Shown here in pieces: positions 18,324 through 27,778 of a stretch of 64,000 nt of DNA. The notes beneath the pieces are model-generated. The model made no database searches. It was not told where the DNA came from and worked only from the letters and a program-made list of their open reading frames with translations. The stretch lies in NCBI RefSeq assembly GCF_002741985.1, contig NZ_APHW01000101.1, forward strand, positions 1-64,000. The letters run 5' to 3'. The position numbers and the translations under genes were made by a program. Origin of the DNA: Vibrio rotiferianus CAIM 577 = LMG 21460. GTDB taxonomy: Bacteria; Pseudomonadota; Gammaproteobacteria; Enterobacterales; Vibrionaceae. Every line of letters begins with the position of its first letter. Position 1 is the stretch's first letter.

Positions 18324-19672
18324 TATTTGTTCTCCTCAGCTCGCTCTAGCAGCATGTTTCGGTACGCAATCGCACTCTGCTTTAAGGTGCGCTCTTGAGT
18401 TTGGTAGTCAACGTGTACGATGCCAAAACGTTGTTTGTAGCCATACGCCCACTCGAAGTTATCCATTAGGCTCCAAGCGAAGTAACCATTCACATTAACG
18501 CCTGCTTTGATCGCTTCATCCAGCGCTTCTAAATGCGATTGGAAGTAGCGCACACGTTGTTCATCATTCACTTGGCCCGCTACATGGTGATCATCGCCCG
18601 CCGCGCCGTTTTCAGTGATGTACAGTGGCGGTAGGTTTGAGTAACGCACTTTCAGACGCAGCAATAGATCGGTGAGTGCTTGTGGGTAAATCTCCCAACC
18701 AATAAACGTATGCTCTGCTTCTGGTTGAGGAATGCTCTCTAGCATGCCGCTCGCATCAAATCGCACCACACAACGGGTGTAGAAGTTGATGCCAATGAAG
18801 TCTAGGTCAGTACGGATGATATCGAGGTCACCCTCTAGAATCATCGGCATGTTGTGTGCTTGGCGCTTAAGTACCGTTTCTGGGTATGTCCCTTTCAACA
18901 CTGGGTCCATAAACCAGTGGTAACCTTCTGCATCGCTGTATTCTGCCGCTTCTGCGTCTGCCTCTGTGTATGGGTAGGCGGGCGTCGCATTGAACACACA
19001 GCCGTGCATCGCGTTTGGTGCGTTGTTACGCATGTGTGGAATCGCCAAGCCATGGCCCAACATCAGGTGGTGTGCCGACAAAAAGCCTTCACGTTCGCCT
19101 TTGATACCTGGCGCATGCTCACCCCAGCGGTAACCTAGGTAAGCAGAGCAGAATGGTTCGTTCAATGTTGCGTAAGAATCAATCTTATCACCGAAGTAAG
19201 CACTAACCACATCCGCGTACTCTGCAAACTTGTAGGCCGTTTCACGGTTAAGCCAGCCACCTTTATCCTCAAGGTATTGAGGCAAGTCCCAGTGGTAAAG
19301 GGTGACAAACACTTTCAAACCGCGAGCATGACACTCATCGATGATTTGCTCGTAGAACTTCAGCCCTTCTTCATTCACCTTGCCATCTTCTGGCAGGATG
19401 CGTGGCCATGCCATCGAAAGACGGTAGGCATCTACACCAAGACCTTGAATCATCTCAATGTCTTGTTTCCATAAATGAAAGTGATCACACGCCACATCAC
19501 CGTTATCAGCATTATCGACGGCGCCAGGTTTGTTGCAGAACGTATCCCAAATCGATGGGGTGCGTCCGCCAAGTTCTGCACCTCCTTCAATTTGGTAAGA
19601 AGAGGTCGCGACACCAAATAGAAACTCTGGGCGGCGCATTTTAGAATCTTGGGGTAATTGGAATTTATTCAT
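18323..19672 (-). CDS. GH1 beta-glucosidase
   Basis: 449 residues, the usual GH1 length, with no signal peptide and therefore cytoplasmic. The acid/base Glu172 lies in TLNEPF and the nucleophile Glu354 in YITENG; the N-terminal FLFGVATSSYQIEGG motif is standard. It should release glucose from beta-linked di- and oligosaccharides brought in by the surrounding ABC system. Encoded between permease and ATPase genes, it marks this operon as a beta-glucoside uptake-and-cleavage unit. Whether beta-1,3 or beta-1,4 linkage is preferred cannot be read directly. Confidence 0.93.
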   Translation of the reverse strand: MNKFQLPQDSKMRRPEFLFGVATSSYQIEGGAELGGRTPSIWDTFCNKPGAVDNADNGDVACDHFHLWKQDIEMIQGLGVDAYRLSMAWPRILPEDGKVNEEGLKFYEQIIDECHARGLKVFVTLYHWDLPQYLEDKGGWLNRETAYKFAEYADVVSAYFGDKIDSYATLNEPFCSAYLGYRWGEHAPGIKGEREGFLSAHHLMLGHGLAIPHMRNNAPNAMHGCVFNATPAYPYTEADAEAAEYSDAEGYHWFMDPVLKGTYPETVLKRQAHNMPMILEGDLDIIRTDLDFIGINFYTRCVVRFDASGMLESIPQPEAEHTFIGWEIYPQALTDLLLRLKVRYSNLPPLYITENGAAGDDHHVAGQVNDEQRVRYFQSHLEALDEAIKAGVNVNGYFAWSLMDNFEWAYGYKQRFGIVHVDYQTQERTLKQSAIAYRNMLLERAEENK

Positions 19673-19697
19673 TATATTTTTATGCCTTAAATTTCTC

Positions 19698-20582
19698 TTA
19701 ACCTTTCACAGCGCCTGATGTCAGACCGCTAATCATCTGTTTCGAAGCAAATAAGTAAGTAATTACTAACGGGAGAATAGAGATAGTAGTACCTAGCATC
19801 ACCGCGCCCCATGGCGTATTTGGAATGCCCTGCACGCTTCGCAGTGCCTGTGTAATCACATAGTTCTCTGGCGTAGTCAGTACTACCAGAGGTTGCATGA
19901 ACATGTTCCAGAAGAAGACGAACTGCACGATAGCAAGCGTCGCTAGCGCCGGTTTCATCAGTGGCAATACCACACTCCAGTAAGTTCTAAATTCCCCCGC
20001 ACCATCCAGTTTCGCCGCTTCTAACAGCTCTTTCGGAATCGATGCCACCACGTGCTGACGCATCAAGAAAATACCAAATGGTGTAGTGGTAAATGGTAGC
20101 CAAACCGCTAAGTGGTTATCGAGCAAACCAAGGAACTTCACGATCATAAAGTAAGGGATCAGGCTCAATACTGGCGGAATCATCATCGAGCCAACCAGCA
20201 TGCCAAACAGCACGTTTTTACCTTTGAACTTGTAGACCGCAAACGCATAGCCGCCCATGCTACAAAACAGCAATGAGATCGTGGTGCCTAGGAACGCGAT
20301 GTAGATGGAGTTAAACATTGCCTGCCAGAAAGGCATAATTTCCAATAGCTTGGCGTAGTTGACTGCTAAGCTATCACCAATGGCAAAGCTGATGCCTGTA
20401 CCAAAAATTTCGGTACGGTCACGGGTTGAAAGTAACGCCGACCAAATGAACGGGAATACCGTCATGATGGCAGAAACAATCAGTACGGAGCCGAGCATCA
20501 CCATCAATACTTTGGTGAAGATCTCGATGCTGCGATCGCTAGGACGCCAACGCTGCGCCGCAGGTAAAGTGTTAGTACTCAT
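19698..20582 (-). CDS. sugar ABC permease, MalG-like
   Basis: 294 residues with six predicted membrane helices and the ATPase-contact loop PKELLEAAKLDGAGEFRTYW. It ends FASKQMISGLTSGAVKG, as CUT1 MalG-type permeases do. The start codon lies 1 bp after the stop of the upstream permease gene. It forms the channel together with the MalF-like subunit. Confidence 0.92.
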   Translation of the reverse strand: MSTNTLPAAQRWRPSDRSIEIFTKVLMVMLGSVLIVSAIMTVFPFIWSALLSTRDRTEIFGTGISFAIGDSLAVNYAKLLEIMPFWQAMFNSIYIAFLGTTISLLFCSMGGYAFAVYKFKGKNVLFGMLVGSMMIPPVLSLIPYFMIVKFLGLLDNHLAVWLPFTTTPFGIFLMRQHVVASIPKELLEAAKLDGAGEFRTYWSVVLPLMKPALATLAIVQFVFFWNMFMQPLVVLTTPENYVITQALRSVQGIPNTPWGAVMLGTTISILPLVITYLFASKQMISGLTSGAVKG

Positions 20583-20583
20583 C

Positions 20584-21572
20584 TTATTGCTCCCCTAGAC
20601 CTTTCTTACCGAAGAAGAAGAATTGAACCGCTGTACAGCCTGCAATCAAGGTAAAGAGCAGCCATGAAATTGCTGACGCTGTACCCATTTCTAACCATTC
20701 CCAACCCACTTTATAGAGGTACATAGAGATGGTTAAGCCAGACTGACCCGTACCACCAGTACCGCGCGTTAGAACAAATGGTTCTTCGAACAACTGCAAG
20801 TTACCGATGATGGTCATGGTGACCGCAAAGAAGATGAATGGACGAATCATTGGTAGTGAAATGCTCCAGAATCGACGCCATGCGTTTGCACCGTCCATAC
20901 GTGCCGCTTCTAGGATGTCTTTAGGAATCGTCATCAAGCCGGTGGTGTACAACACGATGTTGAAACCGGTGTATTTCCAGAACACCATGATGGCGATGGA
21001 AGGCTTCACCATGGTCGCGTCATCTAACCAACGAATTGGCTGGAAGTCGTTCACCCAAGAGAATGCCCAACCAAACAAGGTGCTGTCTGCCAGTGCCATC
21101 AAGCTTTGGTTGATGATGCCCGAGTTTGGCGAGTACATGTTGAAGAAGATAAGCGACGCTGCCACCGTAGATGTGATGAACGGTAGGAAGTACGCCGATG
21201 TCAGCCAATGACGGAAACGGTCACCCAGCGACACCAAGATGTACGCCACAGGTAAAGCAACTAAGTGCTGAGCCACACCTGATGTGATAGCTAGCCAAAG
21301 CGTGTTTTTCAGTGAGCGCCACAGCCACGGGTCTGTCAGTGCAATGTGGTAGTTTTCGAACCCCACATAGTCCATTGCCCCAACCCCTCGACTGGGTTCC
21401 ACTCATGAAAAGAAAGAAAAATAGAAAACAGCAACGGAAAAATTCCGAATACTGAAAAGATAATCAAAAACGGCAATAGGAATCCATACGGTGTAAGCGC
21501 TTTCAAATTTAGACGAGAAAAAATGCTCTCACGCTGTGATGTTTCCATAACCTTGCTCGCTGCCTGATTCAT
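20584..21572 (-). pseudogene. sugar ABC permease, MalF-like, frameshifted
   Basis: Two overlapping frames together make one CUT1 permease of about 329 residues. The first (21572 to 21336) gives the N-terminal region and helix 1 (YGFLLPFLIIFSVFGIFPL) and reaches HEWNPVEGLG. The second (from about 21380 to 20584) continues AMDYVGFENYHIALTDPWLW through the EAA-type loop PKDILEAARMDGANAWRRFW. One missing G in a G4 run (minus strand, 21378-21381) accounts for the break: with five G the protein reads EGLGAMDYVGF. All neighbouring operon genes are intact, so a sequence error is more likely than gene loss. Confidence 0.88.
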
Positions 21573-21634
21573 AGTAACGACCTCTTACCTAGAAGGGGGA
21601 CATGCCCCCTCCTTGCCTTAAGTATTGGCAAAAA

Positions 21635-22882
21635 TTACAGATTACGCGTACGACGTTTAATCATGCGCTCAGCTTCTTTAAGCGCTGTCTTAATATCTTT
21701 ACCTTCATCCAGCACTTCCATCAGTGCGTTTTCTAAGATGATTGAACGAGCAACGTGATCGCCTTTCGCTGGTGCCACTGGCTTGATGTTCTGCGCCACT
21801 TCAGCAAACAATAGGCGCGCTTGCTGACCACCTAGGAATTCGATTTTCTCTTCGAACATTGGGTCGTCGTAAGTCGTGGTGTTCGCAGGGAATGCTGCTA
21901 TGGTTTCGAAGTGTTTAAGCTGAATATCACGCTTGGTTGTCATGTATTCGATCAGCTTCCACGCTTCATCTTGGTGTTTAGATTGGGTTGGAATCGATAG
22001 GAATGAGCCACCCCAGCTTCCGTAAATACCATCAGGAAGATTAGACACGCCCCAGCTGCCTGCTGTTTCTGGCGCAATCCAGTTGTTTAGGTGACCAAGT
22101 AGCCAAGCACCAGAAAGCTGAGTCGCAAATGTGCCGTTACGGAAGCCTTCGTACCATTCGTTTGACCACGCCAGAATACGACCGTCCAAGCCTTTGTCAC
22201 GGATCTCTTTTGCCACTTCGAATGCGTGCACAAAGCGCTCAGAAGTCACAACTGGGTTGCCATCTTTGTCGAAGTACAGACCTTCACCTTCAGGAACTGT
22301 AGTGAAGATGATCGCTTGAGCAACGTCCGCTGCCGAAGCGATTAGCTGTACATTTTGCTTTTTCAGCGTTTCACCTGCGGCGATATAAGAATCCCAATCT
22401 TTGATCGCTTCGTTAATATCAATGCCCGCTTTTTCAAAGATGTCTGTGCGGTAGTACATAACGCCAGGACCTAAATCGACAGGCATGCCGTACACATCAC
22501 CGTCAGCACCTTTGCCTTGCGCCCATGCGTAAGGAGCAAAGCTCTCTGCGTACTTATCAGCGCCATAATTCTCAGACAAGTTCACCAAACCGCCTGACGC
22601 CACAAATGGGCCAATCTTCTCTACATCAACAACAATCACATCACCTGCACCAGAACCCGTCGCCAAGTTGGTTGTCAGCTTCGTATGGTGGTCGCCATGA
22701 TTATTCATTAGGTAATCAACTTTAATACCCGTCTCTTTCTCAAAATCAGGTAGTAGAACTTTCAAGCTACTATCGAAGTCAGGAAAGCCATCGAAGCGGA
22801 TTTTAGTTTCGTCGGCAGCGTTTACCGTCGCAGCAACACCAAGTGCAGCAGTCATGGCAAGCGTCAAAGTTTTCAGTTTCAT
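21635..22882 (-). CDS. sugar ABC transporter periplasmic binding protein (MalE-like, family 1)
   Basis: 415 residues with a signal peptide (about 1-22, ending TVNA). A typical family-1 binding protein: LLPDFEKETGIKVDYL, an aromatic-rich ligand cleft (WSNEWYEGFRNG, GSWGGSFLSIP) and a C-terminal helical region. It delivers oligosaccharide to the MalFG-type permease. The gene begins 22 bp after the LacI-3 stop codon, so regulator and transporter are probably one transcript. The ligand is inferred to be a beta-glucoside from the GH1 gene in the operon. Confidence 0.92.
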   Translation of the reverse strand: MKLKTLTLAMTAALGVAATVNAADETKIRFDGFPDFDSSLKVLLPDFEKETGIKVDYLMNNHGDHHTKLTTNLATGSGAGDVIVVDVEKIGPFVASGGLVNLSENYGADKYAESFAPYAWAQGKGADGDVYGMPVDLGPGVMYYRTDIFEKAGIDINEAIKDWDSYIAAGETLKKQNVQLIASAADVAQAIIFTTVPEGEGLYFDKDGNPVVTSERFVHAFEVAKEIRDKGLDGRILAWSNEWYEGFRNGTFATQLSGAWLLGHLNNWIAPETAGSWGVSNLPDGIYGSWGGSFLSIPTQSKHQDEAWKLIEYMTTKRDIQLKHFETIAAFPANTTTYDDPMFEEKIEFLGGQQARLLFAEVAQNIKPVAPAKGDHVARSIILENALMEVLDEGKDIKTALKEAERMIKRRTRNL

Positions 22883-22904
22883 GTTGTTGTCCTTAATTAT
22901 TGTT

Positions 22905-23909
22905 CTAGAGAGTATTCAGTTCCTTGACCGAACTTCTTGGCACTAAGTTAGGAGTGAGTTTGAAGTTCACATCACGTTTGTTCTTGTTCAGCGCTTGGAT
23001 GACAAGTTGCACCGCCTCTGCGCTCATCTGTTCTATAGGGAAGTTAACCGTGGTAAGGGCTGGCGTTAGGTAACGTGCAAATAAGATGTCATCAAACCCG
23101 ACAAGCGAGATTTGCTCAGGCACCAATATTCCTTCTGCTTTTAAGACTTCATAAGCACCAAATGCCATGTGATCATTACATGCAAATACTGCAGTGAAAC
23201 CGCTTTCACGCTTAAGCAATTTACGCATCGCACTGATGCCAGATTCTTCTGTAAAACCGGCCTCGGACACTAACGCTTCGTCATACGCAATTTCCGCTTC
23301 TTCAAGAGCCTTGCGGTAACCTTGTAGACGCCCCCGTGCGTCAGATCTGTCCAGAGGTCCGGTTATACATGCAATGTTGCGATGCCCCATTCGCAACAAG
23401 TATTCGGTCGCCATTCGGCCACCAAATTCGTTATCGATCTCGATGCAGCTGTGTGCCATTTCAGGGATATAACGGTTGACTAAAACCACCGGTATCCCCT
23501 TGCTATCAAGATCGATCAAATAATCATCTGAAAGACTCTGTGTGTGCAGAATCATGGCGTCCACTCGGCGCCCAAGCAGAAACTCTACCGATTCACGCTG
23601 ACTTTGTTCCGTGTTGGAGCCTGCCGTCACAACCACGTGGTAACCCATGCGGCGCAGACGCTCTTCAATACTGTGCAAAATACCTGAGTAAAATGGGCCA
23701 CCCAATTCAGGAACGATGATACCAATGCTGCCAGTGCGGCTGGATGCTAGTGCTTGTGCAATAGAGTTGGGACGATACCCTAGCTCTTTGATTGCTTTTT
23801 CGACTTTTAGCTTTTTGTCATGGCTAACTCGGCATGAGCCATTTACAACCCTAGAAACCGTAGCCTGAGAAACGCCAGCGTATTCAGATACATCTTTAAT
23901 CGTCGCCAC
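22905..23909 (-). CDS. LacI-family transcriptional regulator (LacI-3)
   Basis: About 334 residues from the preferred GTG start at 23909 (VATIKDVSEYAGVSQATVSR), which has an AGAGG ribosome site about 7 bp before it and begins where LacI proteins normally begin. An upstream ATG at 23975 would add 22 residues unlike the family. The sugar domain closely resembles LacI-1 (shared AQALASSR, VLVNRYIPEM and ACITGPLDRSDARGRLQGY segments). It heads the MalEFGK/GH1 operon and likely represses it and itself through sites such as GAAACCGCTTTC at 23955. Confidence 0.9.
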   Translation of the reverse strand: MATIKDVSEYAGVSQATVSRVVNGSCRVSHDKKLKVEKAIKELGYRPNSIAQALASSRTGSIGIIVPELGGPFYSGILHSIEERLRRMGYHVVVTAGSNTEQSQRESVEFLLGRRVDAMILHTQSLSDDYLIDLDSKGIPVVLVNRYIPEMAHSCIEIDNEFGGRMATEYLLRMGHRNIACITGPLDRSDARGRLQGYRKALEEAEIAYDEALVSEAGFTEESGISAMRKLLKRESGFTAVFACNDHMAFGAYEVLKAEGILVPEQISLVGFDDILFARYLTPALTTVNFPIEQMSAEAVQLVIQALNKNKRDVNFKLTPNLVPRSSVKELNTL

Positions 23910-23954
23910 AAGAAACCTCTTTACTGACTGCACATCACGAGTTTCATCACTCTC

Positions 23955-23966
23955 GAAACCGCTTTC
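23955..23966. promoter_or_regulatory. candidate operator upstream of LacI-3
   Basis: GAAACCGCTTTC is an imperfect palindrome 46 bp before the LacI-3 start. It is related to, but distinct from, the GAAAGCGCTTTC sites of the other module. Confidence 0.5.
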
Positions 23967-24083
23967 ATAAAGCAATTATTCAATATCCATTGGATGGTTA
24001 GCGTGAGAGAGTTCACAACAAGTTTGGGGCTAAATTGAGTAATTTGATAAATAATGAGGCTACTTGCAGTTTTCTTTTCACCC

Positions 24084-24098
24084 ATGAAACTGTTTCAT
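24084..24098. promoter_or_regulatory. candidate operator, second site upstream of LacI-3
   Basis: ATGAAACTGTTTCAT is a perfect palindrome around one central base, 130 bp from the site at 23955. Similar GAAAC half-sites occur upstream of porin 2 near 25703-25725. Confidence 0.5.
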
Positions 24099-24130
24099 GA
24101 GACAACATAGACCGCAGCCTTTTAACGAAA

Positions 24131-24155
24131 AAAAGCCTCCGCGAGGGAGGCAAAA
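24131..24155 (-). terminator. terminator of the porin 2 gene
   Basis: A GCCTCC / GGGAGGC stem, followed on the minus strand by a run of T, lies about 150 bp downstream of the porin 2 stop codon and before the LacI-3 promoter region. Confidence 0.75.
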
Positions 24156-24223
24156 ACATAAGAGTTAAGAGATAAATGGATAGTAAACACCTGTTACTTC
24201 TGCCTTAAGTGTTTACCATCTTG

Positions 24224-24271
24224 ATACCCAAGTGACTTCAATATGCAGGATTCAGAGCGTTACTTGGGTAT
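24224..24271. repeat. dispersed hairpin repeat, long variant
   Basis: Arms ATACCCAAGT and ACTTGGGTAT flank a longer loop. The arms match the ~33-nt repeat seen at 4345, 34698 and 49835, but the centre differs. Confidence 0.6.
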
Positions 24272-24300
24272 AACATGGACAGTAATTAACTAGGTAGGGC

Positions 24301-25596
24301 TTACCACCAAGCTTCAAACATTGCACCAACCGTTAGAGTATCTACATCGGTTGCCACCTTGTCGCCATTGGAGTCAAAGCCTGTGTATTCGTTGTCTGCG
24401 TTACCGACTGTTGCGTAGAAACGTAGCATTGGACGAGACCAGGTTTCAGGACCGATTGCCATATTTTGCGATAGCGTCATTTTCCAAGAGCTATTAGTAG
24501 CGTCAATATCATCGTAATCCACCACGCTGTAGCCAGCTTCTAGCCAAGTAGAGTGAATATCGTTCCATTGGTAAGTAGGGCGAACAATCGCGTTGTAGTT
24601 CACACGGCTTTCATTGCCTTCTACTTCCAATGACTGGTATGCCGCTAAGTATTGAACACCCGCTTTGTCTGTGATTGAGGTACTACCATCAAAGCTCACT
24701 AATAACGCGGTTTGGTCTTCAGCTAAGTCAAACACACTGTCTTTTGCATTGTCCGAGTAACGAACAATCAAACGTTGGCCTGCAGCAGATAGTTCACCTG
24801 CCACTTGGTAAGCGGTAACATCGCCCACATCCTCATCTTTTAGTTTTTCAGACGCAAAACCGTAGTTCGCATAAACACTGAGATTTGCAGATTCACCTAG
24901 CTGGATACCGTGTAGCTTACTGGTCAGTGCATAACGGCCATTGTCTCCCACCATGTCACCTTCCACTTGACCTACTGCACTGAAGTCAAACTTCACACCG
25001 CCTAAATCTAGGTTATAGAAACCACCACCTTGGCCATCGTGCATCATCCAGAAGTAGTCGTTTAGGTCTGTTTGAGGACGTTGGTGGAAGTCACGACCTG
25101 CCCACACATACAAATCAGGTTGGGATTCAAATAAATTAGAAGCTCCAGCATACATCTTCTTCACGTTTACGCCGCCATCGTCAGCCCATGAAGCGTCCGC
25201 CCAGTGATCTAACATGAAGACCAAATCCCAAATCGCACCACCATCGCTCTTGAATGCTTTTGCTAATTGGAATTCACCACCGTTTTGTTCATTACCAAGA
25301 CGACCAGTCGCATTCGAGTTCAATGCCCCCGCAGTACCAACGGTCAGAGCGTCACTGCCTTGATAACCCGCTCCGTAGCGAGCGTAGCCTGAGAAAACAA
25401 TTCCAAGTGGGACTTCTGTTTCAGAAGAGAGAACGGCCGGTTGCTGGTCAAAGACGTAACCCGTTTCCAGTTTCGTTTCCAGCTCTTGGATGCGTTTTTC
25501 TAATGCATCAACATCGGCATCAGCAGCAAAAGAAGGTAGAGAAGCAAGCGAAGCGGCCACAGCAAGAGAGAGAGGTAAAACTTTAAAGTTTTTCAT
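24301..25596 (-). CDS. LamB/maltoporin-family outer-membrane porin (porin 2)
   Basis: 431 residues with a signal peptide (ending ASLPSFAA) and the same coiled-coil segment and FEAWW end as porin 1. By eye the two proteins agree at most positions; differences cluster in a few predicted loops, for example EKLKDEDVGDVTAYQ against EKLDGDDLTAYQ. This points to duplication within the island followed by loop divergence, which could alter sugar preference. It is transcribed toward the MalEFGK/GH1 operon from a separate promoter. Confidence 0.88.
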   Translation of the reverse strand: MKNFKVLPLSLAVAASLASLPSFAADADVDALEKRIQELETKLETGYVFDQQPAVLSSETEVPLGIVFSGYARYGAGYQGSDALTVGTAGALNSNATGRLGNEQNGGEFQLAKAFKSDGGAIWDLVFMLDHWADASWADDGGVNVKKMYAGASNLFESQPDLYVWAGRDFHQRPQTDLNDYFWMMHDGQGGGFYNLDLGGVKFDFSAVGQVEGDMVGDNGRYALTSKLHGIQLGESANLSVYANYGFASEKLKDEDVGDVTAYQVAGELSAAGQRLIVRYSDNAKDSVFDLAEDQTALLVSFDGSTSITDKAGVQYLAAYQSLEVEGNESRVNYNAIVRPTYQWNDIHSTWLEAGYSVVDYDDIDATNSSWKMTLSQNMAIGPETWSRPMLRFYATVGNADNEYTGFDSNGDKVATDVDTLTVGAMFEAWW

Positions 25597-26103
25597 TTTA
25601 TATCCCTAAAATTTGTATGTGTTGTTATTTCAATAGGGATATTAAGGAATGAAAGGGGTGAAAAGCCGCTACCGCTTCACAGGTCAATAGCGAGCCAAAT
25701 GACATGAAACAACACATGAAACCTAACTTAAGATTCAACCTTAATAAACAAGTAGATAAAAGTAAAACAAAGATAAATCACAATTTGAAATCGCTTTCAT
25801 TTCATCAAATACCCATGATTGCATCACAACCTTTTCGAGTATTTCATGAGCAAAAGCATCCGCAACGTTGAAACTTTTCAGCATTGTGAAAGATTTCAAT
25901 AACGGTAATTAATTTACAGATTGAACAGAAATCACCAAGCTAAATATGACCACCTTCACAGTTAACTACTGATACTCAACACATCACACAAAGTACTTCT
26001 AGACTTTCCATGTGGCCGCTGCATCAAGTGGTAAGCCATTGGGTAGCCAAAAACCCTATTCATCGATAAGAGAAGCCAAATAAAGTCTTTATAAGGATAT
26101 TTG
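25597..26103. promoter_or_regulatory. regulatory gap between porin 2 and the GGDEF gene
   Basis: About 500 bp of AT-rich DNA between divergent genes. It contains GAAATCGCTTTC at 25787-25798, a variant of the island operator, and repeated ATGAAAC half-sites near 25703-25725. No open frame with a credible ribosome site was seen. The operator assignment is inference. Confidence 0.45.
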
Positions 26104-27297
26104 ATGTCAAAGCTGGCCGGAGCTCGCCTTGAAGAAATGGCGGACATTCACTTAACTCGCCAAAAGAAGATCACTTTTATGTGCTCTTTTCTCGCGTCAA
26201 TGTTTATGTCATACGGCTTGGTAGCGCACTACAATCAAGGCAGCTATGGGCTGAGCGTACTAAATGGCATCTGTGCCTTAGGATGCTTGATCAACTGTTA
26301 TGCTATTCGATGCCAAGATAGCCATAGTCATTCCGATCTGATACTCAGTGCTCTATTAATATGTGATGGGCTGCTGCTGTTTTTCTATAACGATAGCGAG
26401 ACGGGTAAGTTATTGTGGTTATACCCAATACTGGCAACGCTAATTCTCATCAATGAATTTAAACTGGGATTAATCTTAAACGGCATATTTGTAGGTTTAA
26501 TCATTGTTGCTTCCAACCTTCCTCTATCTATTTTTGAAGGGGAAAGCTACTCATACCAACGATTTGTTTTTTCGTTGATCGCCGCCAGCGTTATCTGTCA
26601 CACCTTTGCTTATTACTATTCAAAAGTCGTACTTTACATACAAAATCTATATCGTGAAGGCATTGAAGAGCTCGCATACCTTGACCAACTAACGGGGCTA
26701 GCGAACCGTTGGAGCTTCGAGAAGTGGGCAAGATCAAAACTGGAAGAGATAGACGCGCAAGGCAGAGGTAAAGTAACCGCTTTAGTTTTTCTTGATATCG
26801 ATAACTTTAAGTTAATTAACGACAGCTACGGTCATGATGTGGGTGATCAAGTATTACAGCACTTCGCCACCCGACTAAAAAATAGCATTAGAAACAAAGA
26901 CAGAAACACAAACCAACACGATTATTCTATTGCAAGATTTGCTGGGGATGAATTTGTCATCATGCTCTATGACGTACGGAGCAAAAAGGATCTAAACAAT
27001 ATCCTCTCTCGCATCGTTAACTTGTTTCATGGTGGGTACCACAGTTGTGACTCCATAAATGAAATCACAATGAGTGTCGGCGTCGCTATCTATAGACAAG
27101 ATGCACATGATCTCTCTGAGCTCACCCGATGCGCAGATAAAGCAATGTATACCGCTAAACACACAGGTAAGAATCGATTCGCTTTCTATGAAGATTGCTC
27201 TCAAAACATCCAAGCACTCAAGGAATCACACAGCCTACTTGGCACGATGACACAATGCTCAAATGTAACACCGTTAAGTAGAAAGTCCGTGAAATGA
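26104..27297 (+). CDS. membrane-bound diguanylate cyclase (GGDEF domain)
   Basis: About 397 residues from the ATG at 26104, with AAGGAT about 7 bp upstream; a TTG one codon earlier is less likely. The N-terminal half has several hydrophobic segments (roughly residues 23-180), probably six membrane helices of a 7TM/MASE-like sensor. The C-terminal GGDEF domain has YLDQLTGLANR, LDIDNFKLINDSYGH and the active-site variant AGDEF at about 280-284. AGDEF variants can be active. No RxxD inhibitory site is seen at the usual position, so product feedback may be absent. It makes cyclic di-GMP; the signal is unknown. Confidence 0.9.
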   Translation: MSKLAGARLEEMADIHLTRQKKITFMCSFLASMFMSYGLVAHYNQGSYGLSVLNGICALGCLINCYAIRCQDSHSHSDLILSALLICDGLLLFFYNDSETGKLLWLYPILATLILINEFKLGLILNGIFVGLIIVASNLPLSIFEGESYSYQRFVFSLIAASVICHTFAYYYSKVVLYIQNLYREGIEELAYLDQLTGLANRWSFEKWARSKLEEIDAQGRGKVTALVFLDIDNFKLINDSYGHDVGDQVLQHFATRLKNSIRNKDRNTNQHDYSIARFAGDEFVIMLYDVRSKKDLNNILSRIVNLFHGGYHSCDSINEITMSVGVAIYRQDAHDLSELTRCADKAMYTAKHTGKNRFAFYEDCSQNIQALKESHSLLGTMTQCSNVTPLSRKSVK

Positions 27298-27350
27298 CTA
27301 GGCGTCGCCATCCGAACGAAGTCTAACCGCGAAAGAGCAACATCCCCTAA

Positions 27351-27632
27351 CTACGCATACATATACATGAACCACAGACCAACGACCATCATAACGACAA
27401 GCCAAATAGCCTGACGCATTTTTCCAGGCTTTTCAGACTTAGGTTGTATTACAGGTTTAAGAGCTCGCTCCTTGACCTTTCCAACCAAACTCTTTTCTAG
27501 CGCTTTCTTGTAAAAGTCACGCCTCTTTACTGCTGCATTGGCAACAGATGTATATCGCTGTCTCTGATCTTTCGTGAAGTCTGTAGCCTCATAACGTGGA
27601 GGTAGATCAGAGTGTTTAGGTTGAACTGCCAT
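27351..27632 (-). CDS. small protein with C-terminal membrane anchor
   Basis: 93 residues. The first 70 are basic and polar (QRQRYTSVANAAVKRRDFYK), and the last 20 form one hydrophobic helix (AIWLVVMMVVGLWFMYMYA), so it should be a tail-anchored inner-membrane protein. I do not recognise a family. The gene stands alone between the GGDEF gene and ppnP. Confidence 0.6.
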   Translation of the reverse strand: MAVQPKHSDLPPRYEATDFTKDQRQRYTSVANAAVKRRDFYKKALEKSLVGKVKERALKPVIQPKSEKPGKMRQAIWLVVMMVVGLWFMYMYA

Positions 27633-27745
27633 ATCTGCCCCCTCTGTTTTGTAAACGTAAGTTTATTAATAAGTATATACCTAAGTTACAAACAGTTAAG
27701 TGACCGAGTCACAAATGTGTGTGGAAGTTCGATACAAGGGATAAG

Positions 27746-27773
27746 AAAACAGCCACTAAGTAGTGGCTGTTTT
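27746..27773. terminator. terminator downstream of ppnP
   Basis: A perfect inverted repeat, AAAACAGCCACTA / TAGTGGCTGTTTT, with T-runs on both sides lies immediately after the ppnP stop codon. Confidence 0.85.
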
Positions 27774-27778
27774 CAACA

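Noticed and set aside
21490..21505. Operator-like TAAGCGCTTTCAA inside the MalF-like gene
   Set aside because: It is only a partial match lying in coding DNA; the bases are explained by the protein sequence. A similar chance match occurs in ureF near 61305.
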